DNA from: Cerrena zonata
Taxonomy: Eukaryota; Basidiomycota; Agaricomycetes; Polyporales; Cerrenaceae
Assembly (NCBI GenBank): GCA_038087015.1
Contig: JASBNA010000004.1
Span: forward strand, 1,550,001-1,614,000
Direction of reading: 5' to 3'
DNA length: 64,000 bases
Below the pieces are notes generated by a model that did no database searches, had not been told where the DNA came from, and saw nothing but the letters and a program-made list of their open reading frames with translations. Shown here piece by piece: positions 23,426 through 36,300 of this stretch (positions are counted from its first letter, which is position 1; each line of letters starts with the position of its first letter). The translations under genes and the position numbers were made by a program.

Positions 23426-25604
23426 AATACAAAGGTGTTGAGATGAAGTACTGTTCGTCCAAGTCGTTGCAAACGATGAGCACCAGGGATGCCGGCGCTT
23501 CATCTGCTTATATAGGTGGCTGAAGTTGCTGAGTCAGCGTCGGAGTCTCGATTGTTCGGTAACATTCGTCACCTTGTCACAATGTGGGTCCAGATTTGGA
23601 CCACGGACCATAGTGACTTGCCCCATCTTAACAGCATTGACAAAGACTCCGTGTAAGGATATAGAAGTATGCAATCAATACCCCGGTACGCGCATTTTTT
23701 CCGTCATGTAGTGCTTTTCGTCTCAACTACTCTACCTCCAGCTTCCCATTTCGAGTGGTGAAGGTCAGTGAACCATGCAACCTTATATTGAAAGTTATCA
23801 CAGGTGCATAGCCAGTCCCTTTCGGTATACAAACGGCTTTGTTCAAGCTTCAAATATTGATCAACTCTCAGATCTCATGACACCTGTGCCGGCTTCGTGA
23901 CGGTTGGTTTCAACGTGTAACCTCCTTGTGTCTAATACTGTCTATCACCTCCTTACGGGGCCATCGCGTACTGACATAACAAATAGATACGTGTTTCGAC
24001 AAGTAATTTTAAATGCTAACAGATGCTCAAGTCTTGCACTCACCTGCTCAAGCTCCTTTCCATTACCGGCATCTATTCGGAACATATTAGCACCATAATC
24101 GGTTTGAATGGAGGCTGTGAGTCGTGAACAATGCGATAGGCTTTAGAACCGTGGAATCCATTTCCAGTATGATCCTCCAGTGCCACCAAGCGAGTACAAC
24201 AGACGAATTTCCATCGTTCTATGTATTTCACAATTGAATACAACCGACAGATTGTGTACAGATACCTTCACTCATCCGCCGATGCTGCGTATCTGATAAT
24301 AGAGTTCTCATGCATGCTATGTTCATTGTGTTTACTTACCTCTCCATTGTTTTTTCCTCATTCTTCTGGTGCGCTTTCCTTGACACCGAAATTCTTCGAA
24401 CTGATCGTTTGAGTCTAGAAACGTAACCAGATGTGCGGCTTTTCCATATGGCAGCATCAGATGATGATTATCTACGAATACTTGCCATTTTCAACAATAA
24501 TTCTCTAAACATTGTGTGGCACGGTAAAGTGTGAGCTTCCCGCCAATGGTATCGCTCTCTTTGTGCCTTGGGGTGCAAGGCACAACGATGAGGAATTATC
24601 ACCTCTTGATAGCGGTCCGGGATCTTCGGTATTCTCTCCCAATCTCATATCCTTCATGATACGTAGTGTGGGCTCCCCTGGGCACGTCAAAAGGTTGTCT
24701 TGGCGTTCTTGGCCTTCGAGAAGCATTGAATAGCTTGGTCCTAGGAGCCATACGGACAATATTCGGTGAAGATAGAACAACACAGGGTAAAACTAGTTGC
24801 TCACTCCTCTGGTGCAAGGGATGCCACGAAGTACCCCAAGTGGTATAAGCGAAGGGAATCCGTTAACGAGAGGGGTATTTCTGAACCACCGAATTGCATC
24901 CCCTTTTCTAATAAACTGACGGGTAGAAACTTCTCGTGGGTAGTCATGATTTGTGTCACTATATTACCCAATCGCTTTGTTCATATCCTTATAAGGCCAG
25001 TGTGTGATATTTTTACTACAAGGAAACGGCATGGGACGTGATTTATCGATGATTCCTGTCACATTCTGGTTCTCGATGCTATGCAAACACCTACCAATGG
25101 AAAGAAGCAACCGGCTTTCATGTCACTATAACCCCCCTAGCTCAACGTGACCAGAAGTAACCGAATAACCGCATTGGCTAGCACCTCAGAGTCAGTGGAC
25201 CCCGGAATAGGTGGACCCACGGTGATCTGCGCCAAGAATGTAGTTTCATGCAACCTGGTTCGTCTTTCGCAAAGATATAGACCTACCTGTTATGCTCAAT
25301 AACCAATTGGCTCAGCATATCAAATAAGACTAGGGTTTGAACCATTGGAATTAAAAGAGGAAGACGCTTCTTTAATTTTCAGGCATTTCATATAAACTCA
25401 TAAGATCACTATAAGCTCGCCGACGTCACTTGGGGGAACGGACATGCATAGACACCGCTCGGTTTATGGGCCGTTCCCTTTAAATACTAATTCATACAGA
25501 CGAAGTCTATCGACCAAAATATATGAAGGGAAACTCTAAATGCTACAGTATCAGTGTCATCCAAGAATAGAACAAATAACATCGTGGAAACTCTGCATGC
25601 AATG
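23426..25604. other. 2.2-kb intergenic region
   Basis: Upstream of U2AF1 and downstream of the small Zn2Cys6 gene. Many short ORFs on both strands overlap one another and none carries a recognisable motif. No convincing transposon ends or RNA genes are seen. Confidence 0.35.
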
Positions 25605-27162
25605 TCACCGTCTTCCGGACTGTGGCCAGTCAGGTCTTCGAGAAACTGGCTCCCATGACATGAAGGAATCTTCCGAAGGTGGAGATGGATACGAATTCGA
25701 CTGCCCCCTAAAATCCCAGGGACGCACGCCTTGTAAGGCTTGGGGTGACACTGTGGGCTCCATCGTGAGGGCGTTTGCAGAAGAGCGGGAAGAAGCTGCA
25801 TATGACATTTGCGGTTGATGTTGATGTTGGCTAAACGTGGGATAAGACGCTACGGGAGAGCTGATGTTTGCCAAGATCTCGCTGTCGATGTGAAATTTTA
25901 TTAGCACATTCATTTAATACATCGAAGGAGAGTAATGAACTCACGTGGTAAATTTATCAAGAGCAGAGATTCGTTGGTGCATTGAACAATCACTTCCATG
26001 TGAGTGCTTCGGTGAACTGGCCAAAATATCTGCCGCGCGACGAAGTCGAACTGAGAGCTCTAATATGACGTTGTAGCTCTTTGTATCATGCAAGCAGCCG
26101 CAGTGACCACCGGTCTCATGCAGGCGTTGGTCGAAACAAGGTTCCGACATAGAGGTACCATCACATCCCAAGAGACCGTCGAGAATGCCGTTAAGCCCAG
26201 AAGATTCGAAGTATGGTGATAGAAGTGAGGTAAGATCACAGCCATGTGGGATAGACCCATGCATTGGAGGATGTCCGTCAATGGGTGTTAGGGCTAAAGG
26301 TGACGGTGGTGTAGGTATAGGAGACGGGCTGTTGCCCGACGAGCGAGAGGACGAAGGGGACGATAGGAGATTGGATGGAGAGGGAGGTGATAGGTGGGGT
26401 ACCGGATCGTTGGGTAAGTGGAGTTCGATGGTGGGAGAAGAACTACCCGATGACCCAGCACGCATGGCACTGTCTCCATCAAGGTCGGCAGGATGGATTG
26501 CAATAGTTGGCGGTGAGCGTTTCGAAGGTGTGTCAGACCCTGGGGGCATATTTTGTACCCAGCGTGGATGTGGTTTATTCTTTAACTGGATGTTCCATGT
26601 CAGGTCGGCGAAGTAAATATAACATGGTTAACGGCGACATACTTCTCGAATTACACTTTCGAGTTCAGCTACACGCTTCTGCAGCCTGGCCTGCTCATCG
26701 GGAACCTCGTTTCTGGGAAGATATATCAGCATCCCATGGCGCTTTAGCAAGTTCGAAGGGAACGTACCGTTGGTTTGGGTCATCTACTTCATACACACAA
26801 AGGCCGGTCTGGAGGAGGAGTGAGTAATGAATGACTGAGCATGATGTACAAAACGTACCAGGCCCAACTGAGTACACCGACCACAAGGTCGTTTACGATC
26901 ACACTAAAGCATGGTGAGTTATGGTAGAGTACGAAGCACTCGAGGACAACCTACCATTCGCTTCGACGTATGGCAATTCAAGCATGATTGTGTCATACGA
27001 TTGCGACGCTTCCCTGAGAAATGTGAGATGGCTTCGACGATAGAGTCCGAATAGGCACATACGACGATGATCATCTTCGGAAGAACGTTTCACGGCGTCG
27101 ACGGACGCCTTCTTTCTGCGGGTGGTAGTAGTAGCAGTGGTAGTTTCAGCAATAGCGGACAT
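25605..27162 (-). CDS. Small Zn2Cys6 DNA-binding protein with coiled coil
   Basis: The zinc cluster is not visible in any single ORF because two introns cut it. Exon 1 (ATG 27162) ends in SSEDDHR. A short exon gives RKRRNRMTQSCLNCHTSKRM, the next begins CDRKRPCGRCTQLGL, and the next TGLCVYEVDDPNQR, which together form a complete C-x2-C-x6-C-x5-C-x2-C-x8-C cluster. A coiled coil (EQARLQKRVAELESVIRE) follows, then a Ser/Pro-rich region, then a conserved-looking CGCL...YNVILELSVRLRRAADILA...CSMHQRISALDKF domain, and a Gln/Ser/Pro tail. About 400 residues. The architecture matches basidiomycete Zn2C6 regulators without a Fungal_trans domain. Targets are unknown. The sequence reads as intact. Confidence 0.82.
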
Positions 27163-30100
27163 GGTGACAAGAGAATGGATTCGAAGAAGGGAGAGGAGTA
27201 ACAGACCTTCGTGATGGGCAGTAGTTATATAAGTTCAAGGCTTGGCATTGCTAGAAATCCGTCGATGGAAACAGACCAATGTGGAGTACAAAACGACGTT
27301 TGGGGCTGAGAAGATGCATCGAATCTACCGCACAATCCAGGCGACCCGCTGGAGGACAGCATGACCAAGTCGGGACAAGTCACACTGACGTCCGAGCCTG
27401 TATTTGCGTTCCCAGCGTCCGTGAGCATGATTCGGAGACCATCAATAGCTTCTCACCGAAACAAGTTAATTGAGCCTACAGGTGGATAACATCGGAGGTT
27501 CTACTGTGAGTGACTGCGTTGGGTGACTGCCAAGCATATCCCCACGTCAACTTGTTGGGACCATGTTCGGTTCTGGGCCAACACCGTGACCCCGAACACC
27601 GTGGCCCGGAAACTGCGTTCCCACCAGTATCTGACTGCCAGGGTGCGCGAGTATTCAGGCGTTCAGAACTCACGCACAGAAAGACCCTCCTGATAGACTT
27701 TCAGGAGCCGCCCGTCCATAGGACCCGTCTTATGATGGCCGGAGATCGTTTTCTGACCATTTTCCTCCTCCGACAACCATTCATTCGTGCGAACCCGTGA
27801 ACATTTTCAACAGTCAAATGTTGATGGCTCCTCCTCAAGCCTTCAACAAGGACGCTCAAACGCCAAGATACCTATCCGCGACCAAATCTTAATTAACAAT
27901 ATAAACGTCAAAATGAAGAAAGAGATCTCAACTGTGATGTAATCGATCAATTGCATTTTCCTGTTGGATATAGTACCAAGTCCTGCGCTAGGGAAGAGAC
28001 TACAGGACAAATACACGTCCTATACCATCGGTTCTATGTTGTGAGAGAAGAATACTGGGTCCCTGAATTGGCGACAATCTACAACGTGTCAGGTCCACGA
28101 AAGGAAAGTCGATCAGACAAGGAAGAGCAAGAACGAATGAGCTCGCTCACAGGAAGCAAAAAAAGTATCTTGGCGTAGAGTCAGCCGAGAGATTGTTGAT
28201 TATACCGCCGGAAGCTTTCACGTGGAGTTGAGCCCTTCCTTGGCTGCTTGGCCCATAGTGAACCGGTATTGACCCGGGCTATAACCTCGGAGCGGAGTTT
28301 CTCGACAACTCAACATGCGCGGATATTGTAACTCTTGGCAACACTGGCTGAATACGGACATCGTATTCGTTCGAGTCAATGACTCTGTGATAGATTTAGG
28401 GAAATCACCAATCACAACAAACGTTAAACCGCATAGCGGTACGTACGAGAAGATCAGAAAATGCCCAGCTAACGGCATCAAATTTCAAGTTGCGGGGGAA
28501 CAGGTGTCGTTGTGTTCGCCGTTGAACCGTGTATTCCGATGGTTGCATCGTCTGCTGATGAGCAACTTTGGGTAATAGTTAACAGAATTGCTGGTTCGAG
28601 CTCCACATTCATCATAGGGTCGGTGGATCAGCCAAGACGGCGGGTTGTCTGTTGTTGACTGACACGACAATATGGCGGTGGATTTGAAGGATAACGGGGT
28701 GCTTGACATACAGGCAGCTTTCTGATTTGTGATCAGTCCAAGGGTAGCCAAGCGACGATCGTCGGTTTGCTATGGGACTGAGGTTATGAGAGGTTATGCT
28801 GTTGACGATCGCAGCCCCAAAGCTTGGCACAATGACCTTCATCAAGTGGAAACACGACCATACGAAACGGAGAGGTCATGAAAATATTTTCCCAACGTGA
28901 TCTCATCCTAGAATGATTCTTTAGGTATTCACCTAAGAAGTATTGTACAATACGGACCGTAGTAACCTATAATGGCGTTAACGGCCTATGAGAAATGGGC
29001 GTAACCCTCGAATCAACGCTTTCGCCGACGACGGTAAGGCCGGCGGGAAACGCCGTCTGGTCGTATGGTCCTTCTAGTCGGGGAAAGGCAATAGAGAAGA
29101 ATTCAAACATTATCCTATGGCGGTGCCGTTTGTTATGGCTTAGTTGGCTGATGAGAAGCAAAGCTTCGCATGCGCCTCGGTTCTCTACTTGCTAATAAAG
29201 TGATGCTTCGCACCTGGGACCTAGCCCAAATTTCTGGGTCCTAGATTTATCATTGTTAGAATCGTCTATAGGAACGAGAGGCTCTGAGGCTGTGAGTTAG
29301 GTCATATCGGTTCGAATACAATTATTTAGGGATGAGAATAGACCTTGTAATGCGTGACTTGCGGACCTTGGGCAACTGTCAGAAGCGATAGTGGAAAGGG
29401 AAACGATTGGGCACAATTTTGCGGAACGAGCAAAACCGATGCCAAGCCCAACCGCGATCTTCAACAATAACCTATTCGAGCATTGCTGTTGTCCAATCGC
29501 GCCATAGTCGCATGAAATCGGGAAAGACAACGACTCCTACTGATAGGAACAGGATCAGCAACATCAGGGACATAGAGACAGACGGCAGATCAAGATGGGA
29601 AACATACAAAGACGCCGGCAAGACTTGGTCTTGGCAAGAATCGTAGGGCAAGAGATCAGTCAGGGTCGTTCCGATTGGCGTCCGACACTATGGAAGCCGA
29701 ATGTAGAGCTTCGACATGAGATCCCTCGATTTAAACGTCAACGGGATCTCAGGCTGTTTCTCATGATGTGGACAGTGGTCCAAGCAGCTTGGCAGGCGCC
29801 ACAAAGACGTCGCATTACGGTTTGCCTGTTTTACACTTTTAGCCAAGGTTTGGGACATTTGCAACCCCTTTTCAGCACCCATTGAGTTCGACGAATGAGC
29901 TGTTCCGACTCACAATCTCTCTCTGTAAGATACCTCGCAGCTACAGTCAGCTGGGTTCACCTAACGGATTTTTGGCGGCCGCCGACCATTCCACCTTTCT
30001 ATCGGAGGGAAGCTATGTCTAGTCATCCAAAACCCATTGGAAGAGTACCCGGCTAACCTGACAGGCCCCGGACATACTTTAGGACACTGTCCACGAGTAC

Positions 30101-30518
30101 AGTGCGTGTATACGAGGCTGTACGCATTACTCACAATCTAGCCCCCTTGACTCGTTGATTGTTAGTGCTTCTCTGTCGTCCTGCTTCTTCTCGTAGAAGA
30201 GAAAACTGACAACTGGCACCAACCGAGACAGGTTCTAGGAAATTCACTTCATTGTTAGTCCGCTCATGACACTGAGATCCAGCCACAGGGTTAAGTTTAG
30301 ACTATCCTGGTGTAACGTCGGTCGTCTCGGAGGATACTAGATTGCCTAGCGCAGCCGCAGTAGTCTTCGGTTCGGACAAAACGCTGATATCAAACTCATA
30401 AGTCGTTCTTGCATTGACGAATGGGTCGTACACTACACAGGAAACGGATTTGTGACACAATACAGATGATGATAAATCAGAAAACTCTCCTGTATCCCCG
30501 GTTGCGATAACGGATACC
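27163..30518. other. 3.3-kb gene-free stretch
   Basis: The longest interval in the first 50 kb without a supportable gene. ORFs are under 100 codons, overlap on both strands and show no family motif. It could contain an unrecognised ncRNA, a decayed mobile element or simply regulatory DNA. The minus-strand ORF at 30302-30664 is the intron and out-of-frame shadow of the neighbouring membrane-protein gene. Confidence 0.35.
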
Positions 30519-31714
30519 TCAAGCAAAGGCGCCACTGATACCAGCGAGACATGTAAACCACCAGGCTCGGTAAAGAGCGGTCCAACCCTCCTCCTGCGCC
30601 ACTGTCTTCGCGCAGTCGACGAGTCCCAAGTAAGGGTCTTTCTCATGACGCAGGCTGGAATCACGAAAGGTTAGAGTTCGTTTAGATAGAGATAAAGGTA
30701 TGACTAACCCGATCACATCCTCATCAGAGCCAGAATATTCCACGTATTCTTCAGTAGCGACATCATCGCCTTCGACTTCTTGTTCAACAGAATTGTATTC
30801 CGCAGCGGCATGGTTACGTTGAATTGCCAACTTCGTAATGATAACCTCCAAGGGGGAAAGTATGATTGTACTTAGGGAGGCGATAACAAGATAGATGGTA
30901 AACTTGATGGTGTCATAATCATAGCCAACAGGTTTGTCAGGGTTCCGGGGAATTAACCAATTGCGTAGGCTACCCAAAACAAGGATCGTGAATATGGCAT
31001 GAAGGAACTGCGACAGGAAAAGGCCTGGCGTCTTGTAAAGAATCCATGGTCGACGACGTTCGGTGGGCGTTAGTAGAACGCGTAACGAATAAATCGGATT
31101 GAGCCATGGAAGTCTGTAGGGCGTCGTGATGGAACTGTCAAAAATATCGAGGATTAATGAGATGAATCAAGCACAAAACCAGCCAAACTAGTGGCTTACC
31201 GATAGGTGATAATTGTGGCCGGCAAGGACACAGCAATGAGGAATACAGAGTATAGAAGGAGTTCAAGGACGCCAGAAGCAGGAGGGTTCCCTTTGCTGCG
31301 GCGATAGCGGACGTCATCACTCAAGGCAATAATAGCAAAGAATGTGAGAGTCATGGTTTCAATCAAAGCCGGCACTAAAACGTTATGAGCAAAGAAGTTA
31401 ATGGATTGGTTCTCAAAAGACATACTAATCCCCTTGAAGAGTCCTGACCATCCCTAATGCAAACATATCCATTCAGAGATTTTGTAGAAACAAGAGGTAT
31501 TTTGGCCTACCTCAATGCGCTTTACCCGGCCAAGCATGGAAAAGAACGACGTAACTACTGGACCTGTATGTGGTTCGGCATTGCCTTCGTCATCTAGTTG
31601 CAGACCTTTGGGGTTGTAATTCGCCCTCAGACGGACGAGTGCACCGGTAAGGGGCACAGTAATAAGCAGCCCCGCAAGGACTGTAAGCAATACAGTGAGG
31701 ATAAAGAGGATCAT
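30519..31714 (-). CDS. Mitochondrial-carrier-like membrane protein (basidiomycete type)
   Basis: Four exons. The chosen ATG at 31714 sits in a good context (accaccATG), with an in-frame stop 15 bp upstream in unspliced DNA, though an upstream exon cannot be excluded. Hydrophobic segments: ILTVLLTVLAGLLITVPLTG near the N-terminus, LVPALIETMTLTFFAIIAL, ELLLYSVFLIAVSLPATIIT, FLHAIFTILVLG, and TIYLVIASLSTIILSPLEVI. The last contains SPLEVIITKLAIQR, which resembles a degenerate mitochondrial-carrier signature (Px[DE]xx[KR]). The C-terminus DPYLGLVDCAKTVAQEEGW is the classic inter-repeat carrier motif before the final helix. The protein seems to have fewer clean carrier repeats than normal, so substrate and membrane are uncertain. 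Confidence 0.65.
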
Positions 31715-33364
31715 GGTGGTACAGAGTCAAGAGCAACGAGTGCTCGCTGCATCCAACGACGCCGAATATGCGATGCGCAGTGTCTGAACCACAGCCATGA
31801 CCTCAGGCGCTCTCGGCCGCTGCCGTGCTTTTGTCTCTCCGCCCCATCAGATGAACTCTCGACTGCTCTTTCTTCTCAACCACCACCATCTCCATCCCCA
31901 TCCCCGAAAGCTTCTTCATCTTCGCGGGCTGAAGGCTGTTATTTCCGAAATGGACTACGCACCTCGGTCCTGCGTGGGCTTTGATGGTCTTCGGGCCCGC
32001 AGGAAAGTCGCAGGGTATTATCGGGAAACATCTTTACATTTCGCTTTTCCCTAGGTCATCTTTTCCGTAAGTGACCGTAGGACCCCTGGTTGTGCTTCCA
32101 GTTTACTGGTTGTATCAGTTCTTCACCCCATTCCTGTGGCGCAATCCTTGTTGACGGGCCATCAGCAGGGCAAGTGGGATCATGGGCACTTTGCTGCTGC
32201 GAGTTTCCACGTATGGGGTGATCCTGGCACGCCGAGAAGTACGATCATTGTCTTATCGCAAGATAAGATAATCTCTTCCCTTGCATTTTCTCATCAGCCA
32301 TCTGCGCAAAGACAAAATGACTATGAGGAGCATAGTCTTCGTATGGTGATTCTCATGCGTATATTTTTCACATGCCCTGAATGTGACTTTTCTCAGAGGT
32401 ACGGCTTGTCCGAATGGTTTCCCTCTTATCCGACCTTCGATACAGCGTCTGTACGTTGACGTGCAATAAAGCCATCCTCGAGAACAATTCTGTTCCCCCA
32501 ATAAGCTCTGGTACCCGACCAGTTCTACGGGGTCATAAACGCTGCAATTTGTCGTTGCATGCTTCACATCTTCCGCAGTCTAACCAACTCTGCACCGGTT
32601 ATATGCGGCCGAAGATCAACGCTCCTCATTTTGGTCCCGACTAGAGCTCAGGTTATGCGTACGATCCAACAAGCCAAACGTACTCGTCGATATAGGCTCT
32701 ATAGGTCTTTCTCTTTACTTGCCATTCATATTCAGCGCTCCTGGTTCTTATAGTGGTGCTTCTGTTGGACTAAGTACTGCGTCATTGAAACCGTGTCGAA
32801 CTCATTCTGGGTGGCTTATGATGGCATAAAGCTTTTTCGTACATGGTAAGCCTTATTGCATCACATGTTAGTCGTAGTTGACCTTGATTTTGCTTAGAGT
32901 TACTCAAACAAGTACTTATGAGTTCTGATCTCACAACATTTCGTGGTGGTGGATAATGTTCTCCCTTGTGTTTGCCGTACGTTCGTTTGTATTCCATGTA
33001 CTCATCTTGTCTCGCAAATATATTCCTTTACCGCTTTAACATTTACAATGGCGTGATACTTGCTCCTGGCTCTATACGTCGTGCACTCTTTCTATTGTTT
33101 GGGCTGTCAAATTACGCTGTGAATAGTTACTCTATGAATATCTACTAACATGTAGTTATAAGTTTGTACGACACGAAAGTATTCTGCCTGCTGTTTACGG
33201 GCGACTTCGTATTGGCTCTCCGACGTGGCCTTTGATTGTCCTTGTCTACCCGTTTGCTCTTGTCACTCGTCTCCCACAGCTGTGCTCACCTGCCGGCCTC
33301 TTTGCCTCAAATACCTTTCTACTCTTTTACATATTGTTTTTCTTGAGTTATAAGCATTGCTGCC
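31715..33364. other. 1.65-kb intergenic region
   Basis: Divergent promoter space between the carrier-like gene and the Fun30-type remodeller. CT-rich DNA lies just upstream of 33365. Short ORFs (for example 32136-32459) are unconvincing. Confidence 0.4.
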
Positions 33365-36300
33365 ATGTCTAACGGACAGGCTGCTGTTAGAGTTAGTGTC
33401 AAATCAATTTTTGTGTTGTCTGTGTCGGTTGTCTCATAATAGGCGTAATCCACTTCTTGCAGAACGCCGCCATAAGCAGCCTCAAGTTCAAGAAGAACGC
33501 TAACAAAGACCAACCATCCTCTCCCCAACCTTCGTCCTCTTCACCTCCGTCGTCGTCGTCGTTGCCTTCCCAGTCACCATCGTACGCTGTGCCCCCGTCG
33601 CAGTCGCGCGACGCTACCATGCCATCGCGGTACTTCCACTCAAACACTTTGCCTTCAGGCAACGTTCTTGTTCCTAGCTCAAGTCCTCCACCAAGCGATT
33701 TCCATTATCCTGCACACCCGCCGGCTTTTCACTCTGAAGTGTCCGATGTGATACCTGGCCTTGTGTCGGACCCATATGGCCACTCGAGCTCATCAAGTTT
33801 TGGACACTCCCTGTTTGCATCAAGTGGCTTCACAGATAACCGAAATGGATCGAACGCGTCATTTACGCGTCCTTGGGAAGCTAGCAGCCCCAGAACACCT
33901 CCCGTATCACTTGCTCACCGTGGAGAGCCACCTCGCAAACGTGTAAACCGCGGGGACTCTCCCGGTCACGATCCTATTGACTTACTTCGTACTCCTGATT
34001 CGCCGCAAATATCACGTCCTGCTCAGCGACGTAAAGGTGCCAGCAGAGTCGTTTCCTCTGCCTCGGAGGAGGAATCTACGCCAGAGACGAAAAATGGCAT
34101 CGCTGGCCCATCGCAGCCTAGGATACGTCGCACCTCGAACTCCGATGGTCCTGGAACACCTGCCTCGGACATCTCTACCGTCGATCATGAACGATTTACA
34201 AAGTTCAAGATGATTCATCCTGAACATCCCGCTGCACGAATCCAAGCCGCATGGCAACAGGCAGGTGGGGATGAATTCAAAGCGAATGCTTTCCTGAACA
34301 ATCCTTCATGGAGTCCTCCGTCCTCGCGGTCACCGTTGCTGCAGCGACCAAAGCTGCCCATCGAAACTGGGAGAGTTAAGGAGGTCGACGATGCCAGAGA
34401 AGCTGAACGTATTCGTCTGAAGGATTTGGGCAAGAAGTCGTTGATTCACAAAAACCGTGTTCTTGAGACACGGCCGATTGCAACTACCTCAACACCTCCA
34501 AGACCTAAAGCTACTATCGACCTCACGAAACCTTCTCCACAGTCACCCGATAGCCCCGAAATTCGTGTCCGTCCTCCGATGAGGTTAAAGCGCAAAGCTA
34601 TAGCTTCAGACTCAGAGGAGGACAACGATGATGGTGACGACAACGATTCTTCGGCGGAGGAAGCGAAGCGTGCTTTGAACAGTCGCAAACATGAAATCCA
34701 GGCTTTGAATTTCTTCAACACTGGTGCGGCTGAAACACTACAGGAAGTAACCGGTACGTTCACTATGTGCATACACACCCTTAACATACTAACTCTATCT
34801 TGCTCAGGGTGTTCATTGGTTCAAGCTCAGAAGATTGTCGAACTTCGTCCTTTCGGTTCAATAGATGATCTCAACACCCGACTAGCTCAAGGTCGCAAAA
34901 AGCCTGGTCCTGCTGGTGTAAGCTCTCGATTATTCGAGGACTGTTCATCGATATTTGAAGGTTATGGCAAAGTCGACGGTATCCTTGAAGAGTGTGAAGA
35001 CATTGGCATTGAGCTACGGAACGAGATTGCCACCTGGACAGCCGGTTCTGCTTCGAAGAAGGCAAGCACCAGTAGCTCACGAGATTCACCCCTCGGAGCC
35101 GACGTCATGGAAGACGGTGCCATAACACTAAGCACGCAAGCCGTTCTCAGCACCAAAAAGCCAAAGTACTACATTCAGAATCAGCCTTCGTTGTTGAACA
35201 AGGATGTCCAACTCAAGGAATACCAAATGCTCGGAATCAACTGGCTGAACCTTCTCTATCAGAAGAAACTCAGTTGTATTTTAGCTGATGAGATGGGTGG
35301 GTGATTCATTCTATTTACATTCTCAGGCGTTGGTCAGTAATGACCGGCTATATCGCAGGTTTGGGAAAGACCGTACAAGTGATCAGTTTCTTTGCCCACT
35401 TGCGAGAACGTAACCGTCGTGGTCCCCATCTTATCGTCGTTCCGTAGGTTTCATCTCATCTCATCGCTCTTTTGAAAAGATCTTGCTGACGATACGTGAA
35501 TTTACAGCGCTTCCACTTTAGAAAACTGGCTCCGAGAGTTCCGTAAGTTTGCCCCTGAAATTGTGGTAGAACCATACTACGGGTCCAAGGAGGACCGTGT
35601 CAGGACCAGGGAAGCCCTCAGGCGCGGTTTGGCCGATCATACCTGGGAAGTCCTCGTCACGACGTACACTATCGCTCAAGGCGACGAAAAGGACCGTAAA
35701 TTCTTCAAGCACATTGACTGGGATGTATGTGCTATGTCATATTCTTACTCCTATGACAACTCTAATACTCTCGTACAGACTTGCGTCTTCGATGAAGGAC
35801 ATATCCTCAAGAACTTCCAATCCCAACGATATCAGGCGCTACTGAAGTTCCAATCGAACTGGAGACTCCTGCTCACTGGAACACCTTTGCAAAATAATTT
35901 GCAAGAGCTAGTGGTATGTTCTACCTCAACCGTTTAATTTACGACGGAGTTGACGAATTCCTTCCAGTCGTTGATGAACTTTATTCTGCCGCAAAAGTTC
36001 GAAGGTGAACTGGATGCCGTCAGACAGGTATTCAAGACGAAGGGAGACACTAAAGTGACGCTGTTAGCACAAGAACGTGTGTCAAGAGCCAAGAAACTTT
36101 TGACCCCCTTTGTTCTTCGTCGGCGAAAAGACCAAGTCCTTCAGGATCTCCCCAAGAAGACTGAGCGGATTGAGTGGTGCGAGATGACTTCATTACAAAA
36201 GTCTATCTACAACGATGCCCTTCGGCGGTCACGGAAAACTGTTTTCGACGAGGAGTCCCCTGATGCCACAGACTCTGCCGAGGCCGGCAACAAGAAGGGG

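Noticed and set aside
28571..28620. ggttcgagctcc resembling a tRNA B box
   Set aside because: No matching A box or cloverleaf upstream; the same is true of similar B-box-like strings near 29310 and 47103.
30302..30664. 120-codon minus-strand ORF at the end of the carrier-like gene
   Set aside because: It reads intron sequence and a shifted frame of the last exon; the true frame ends at 30519.
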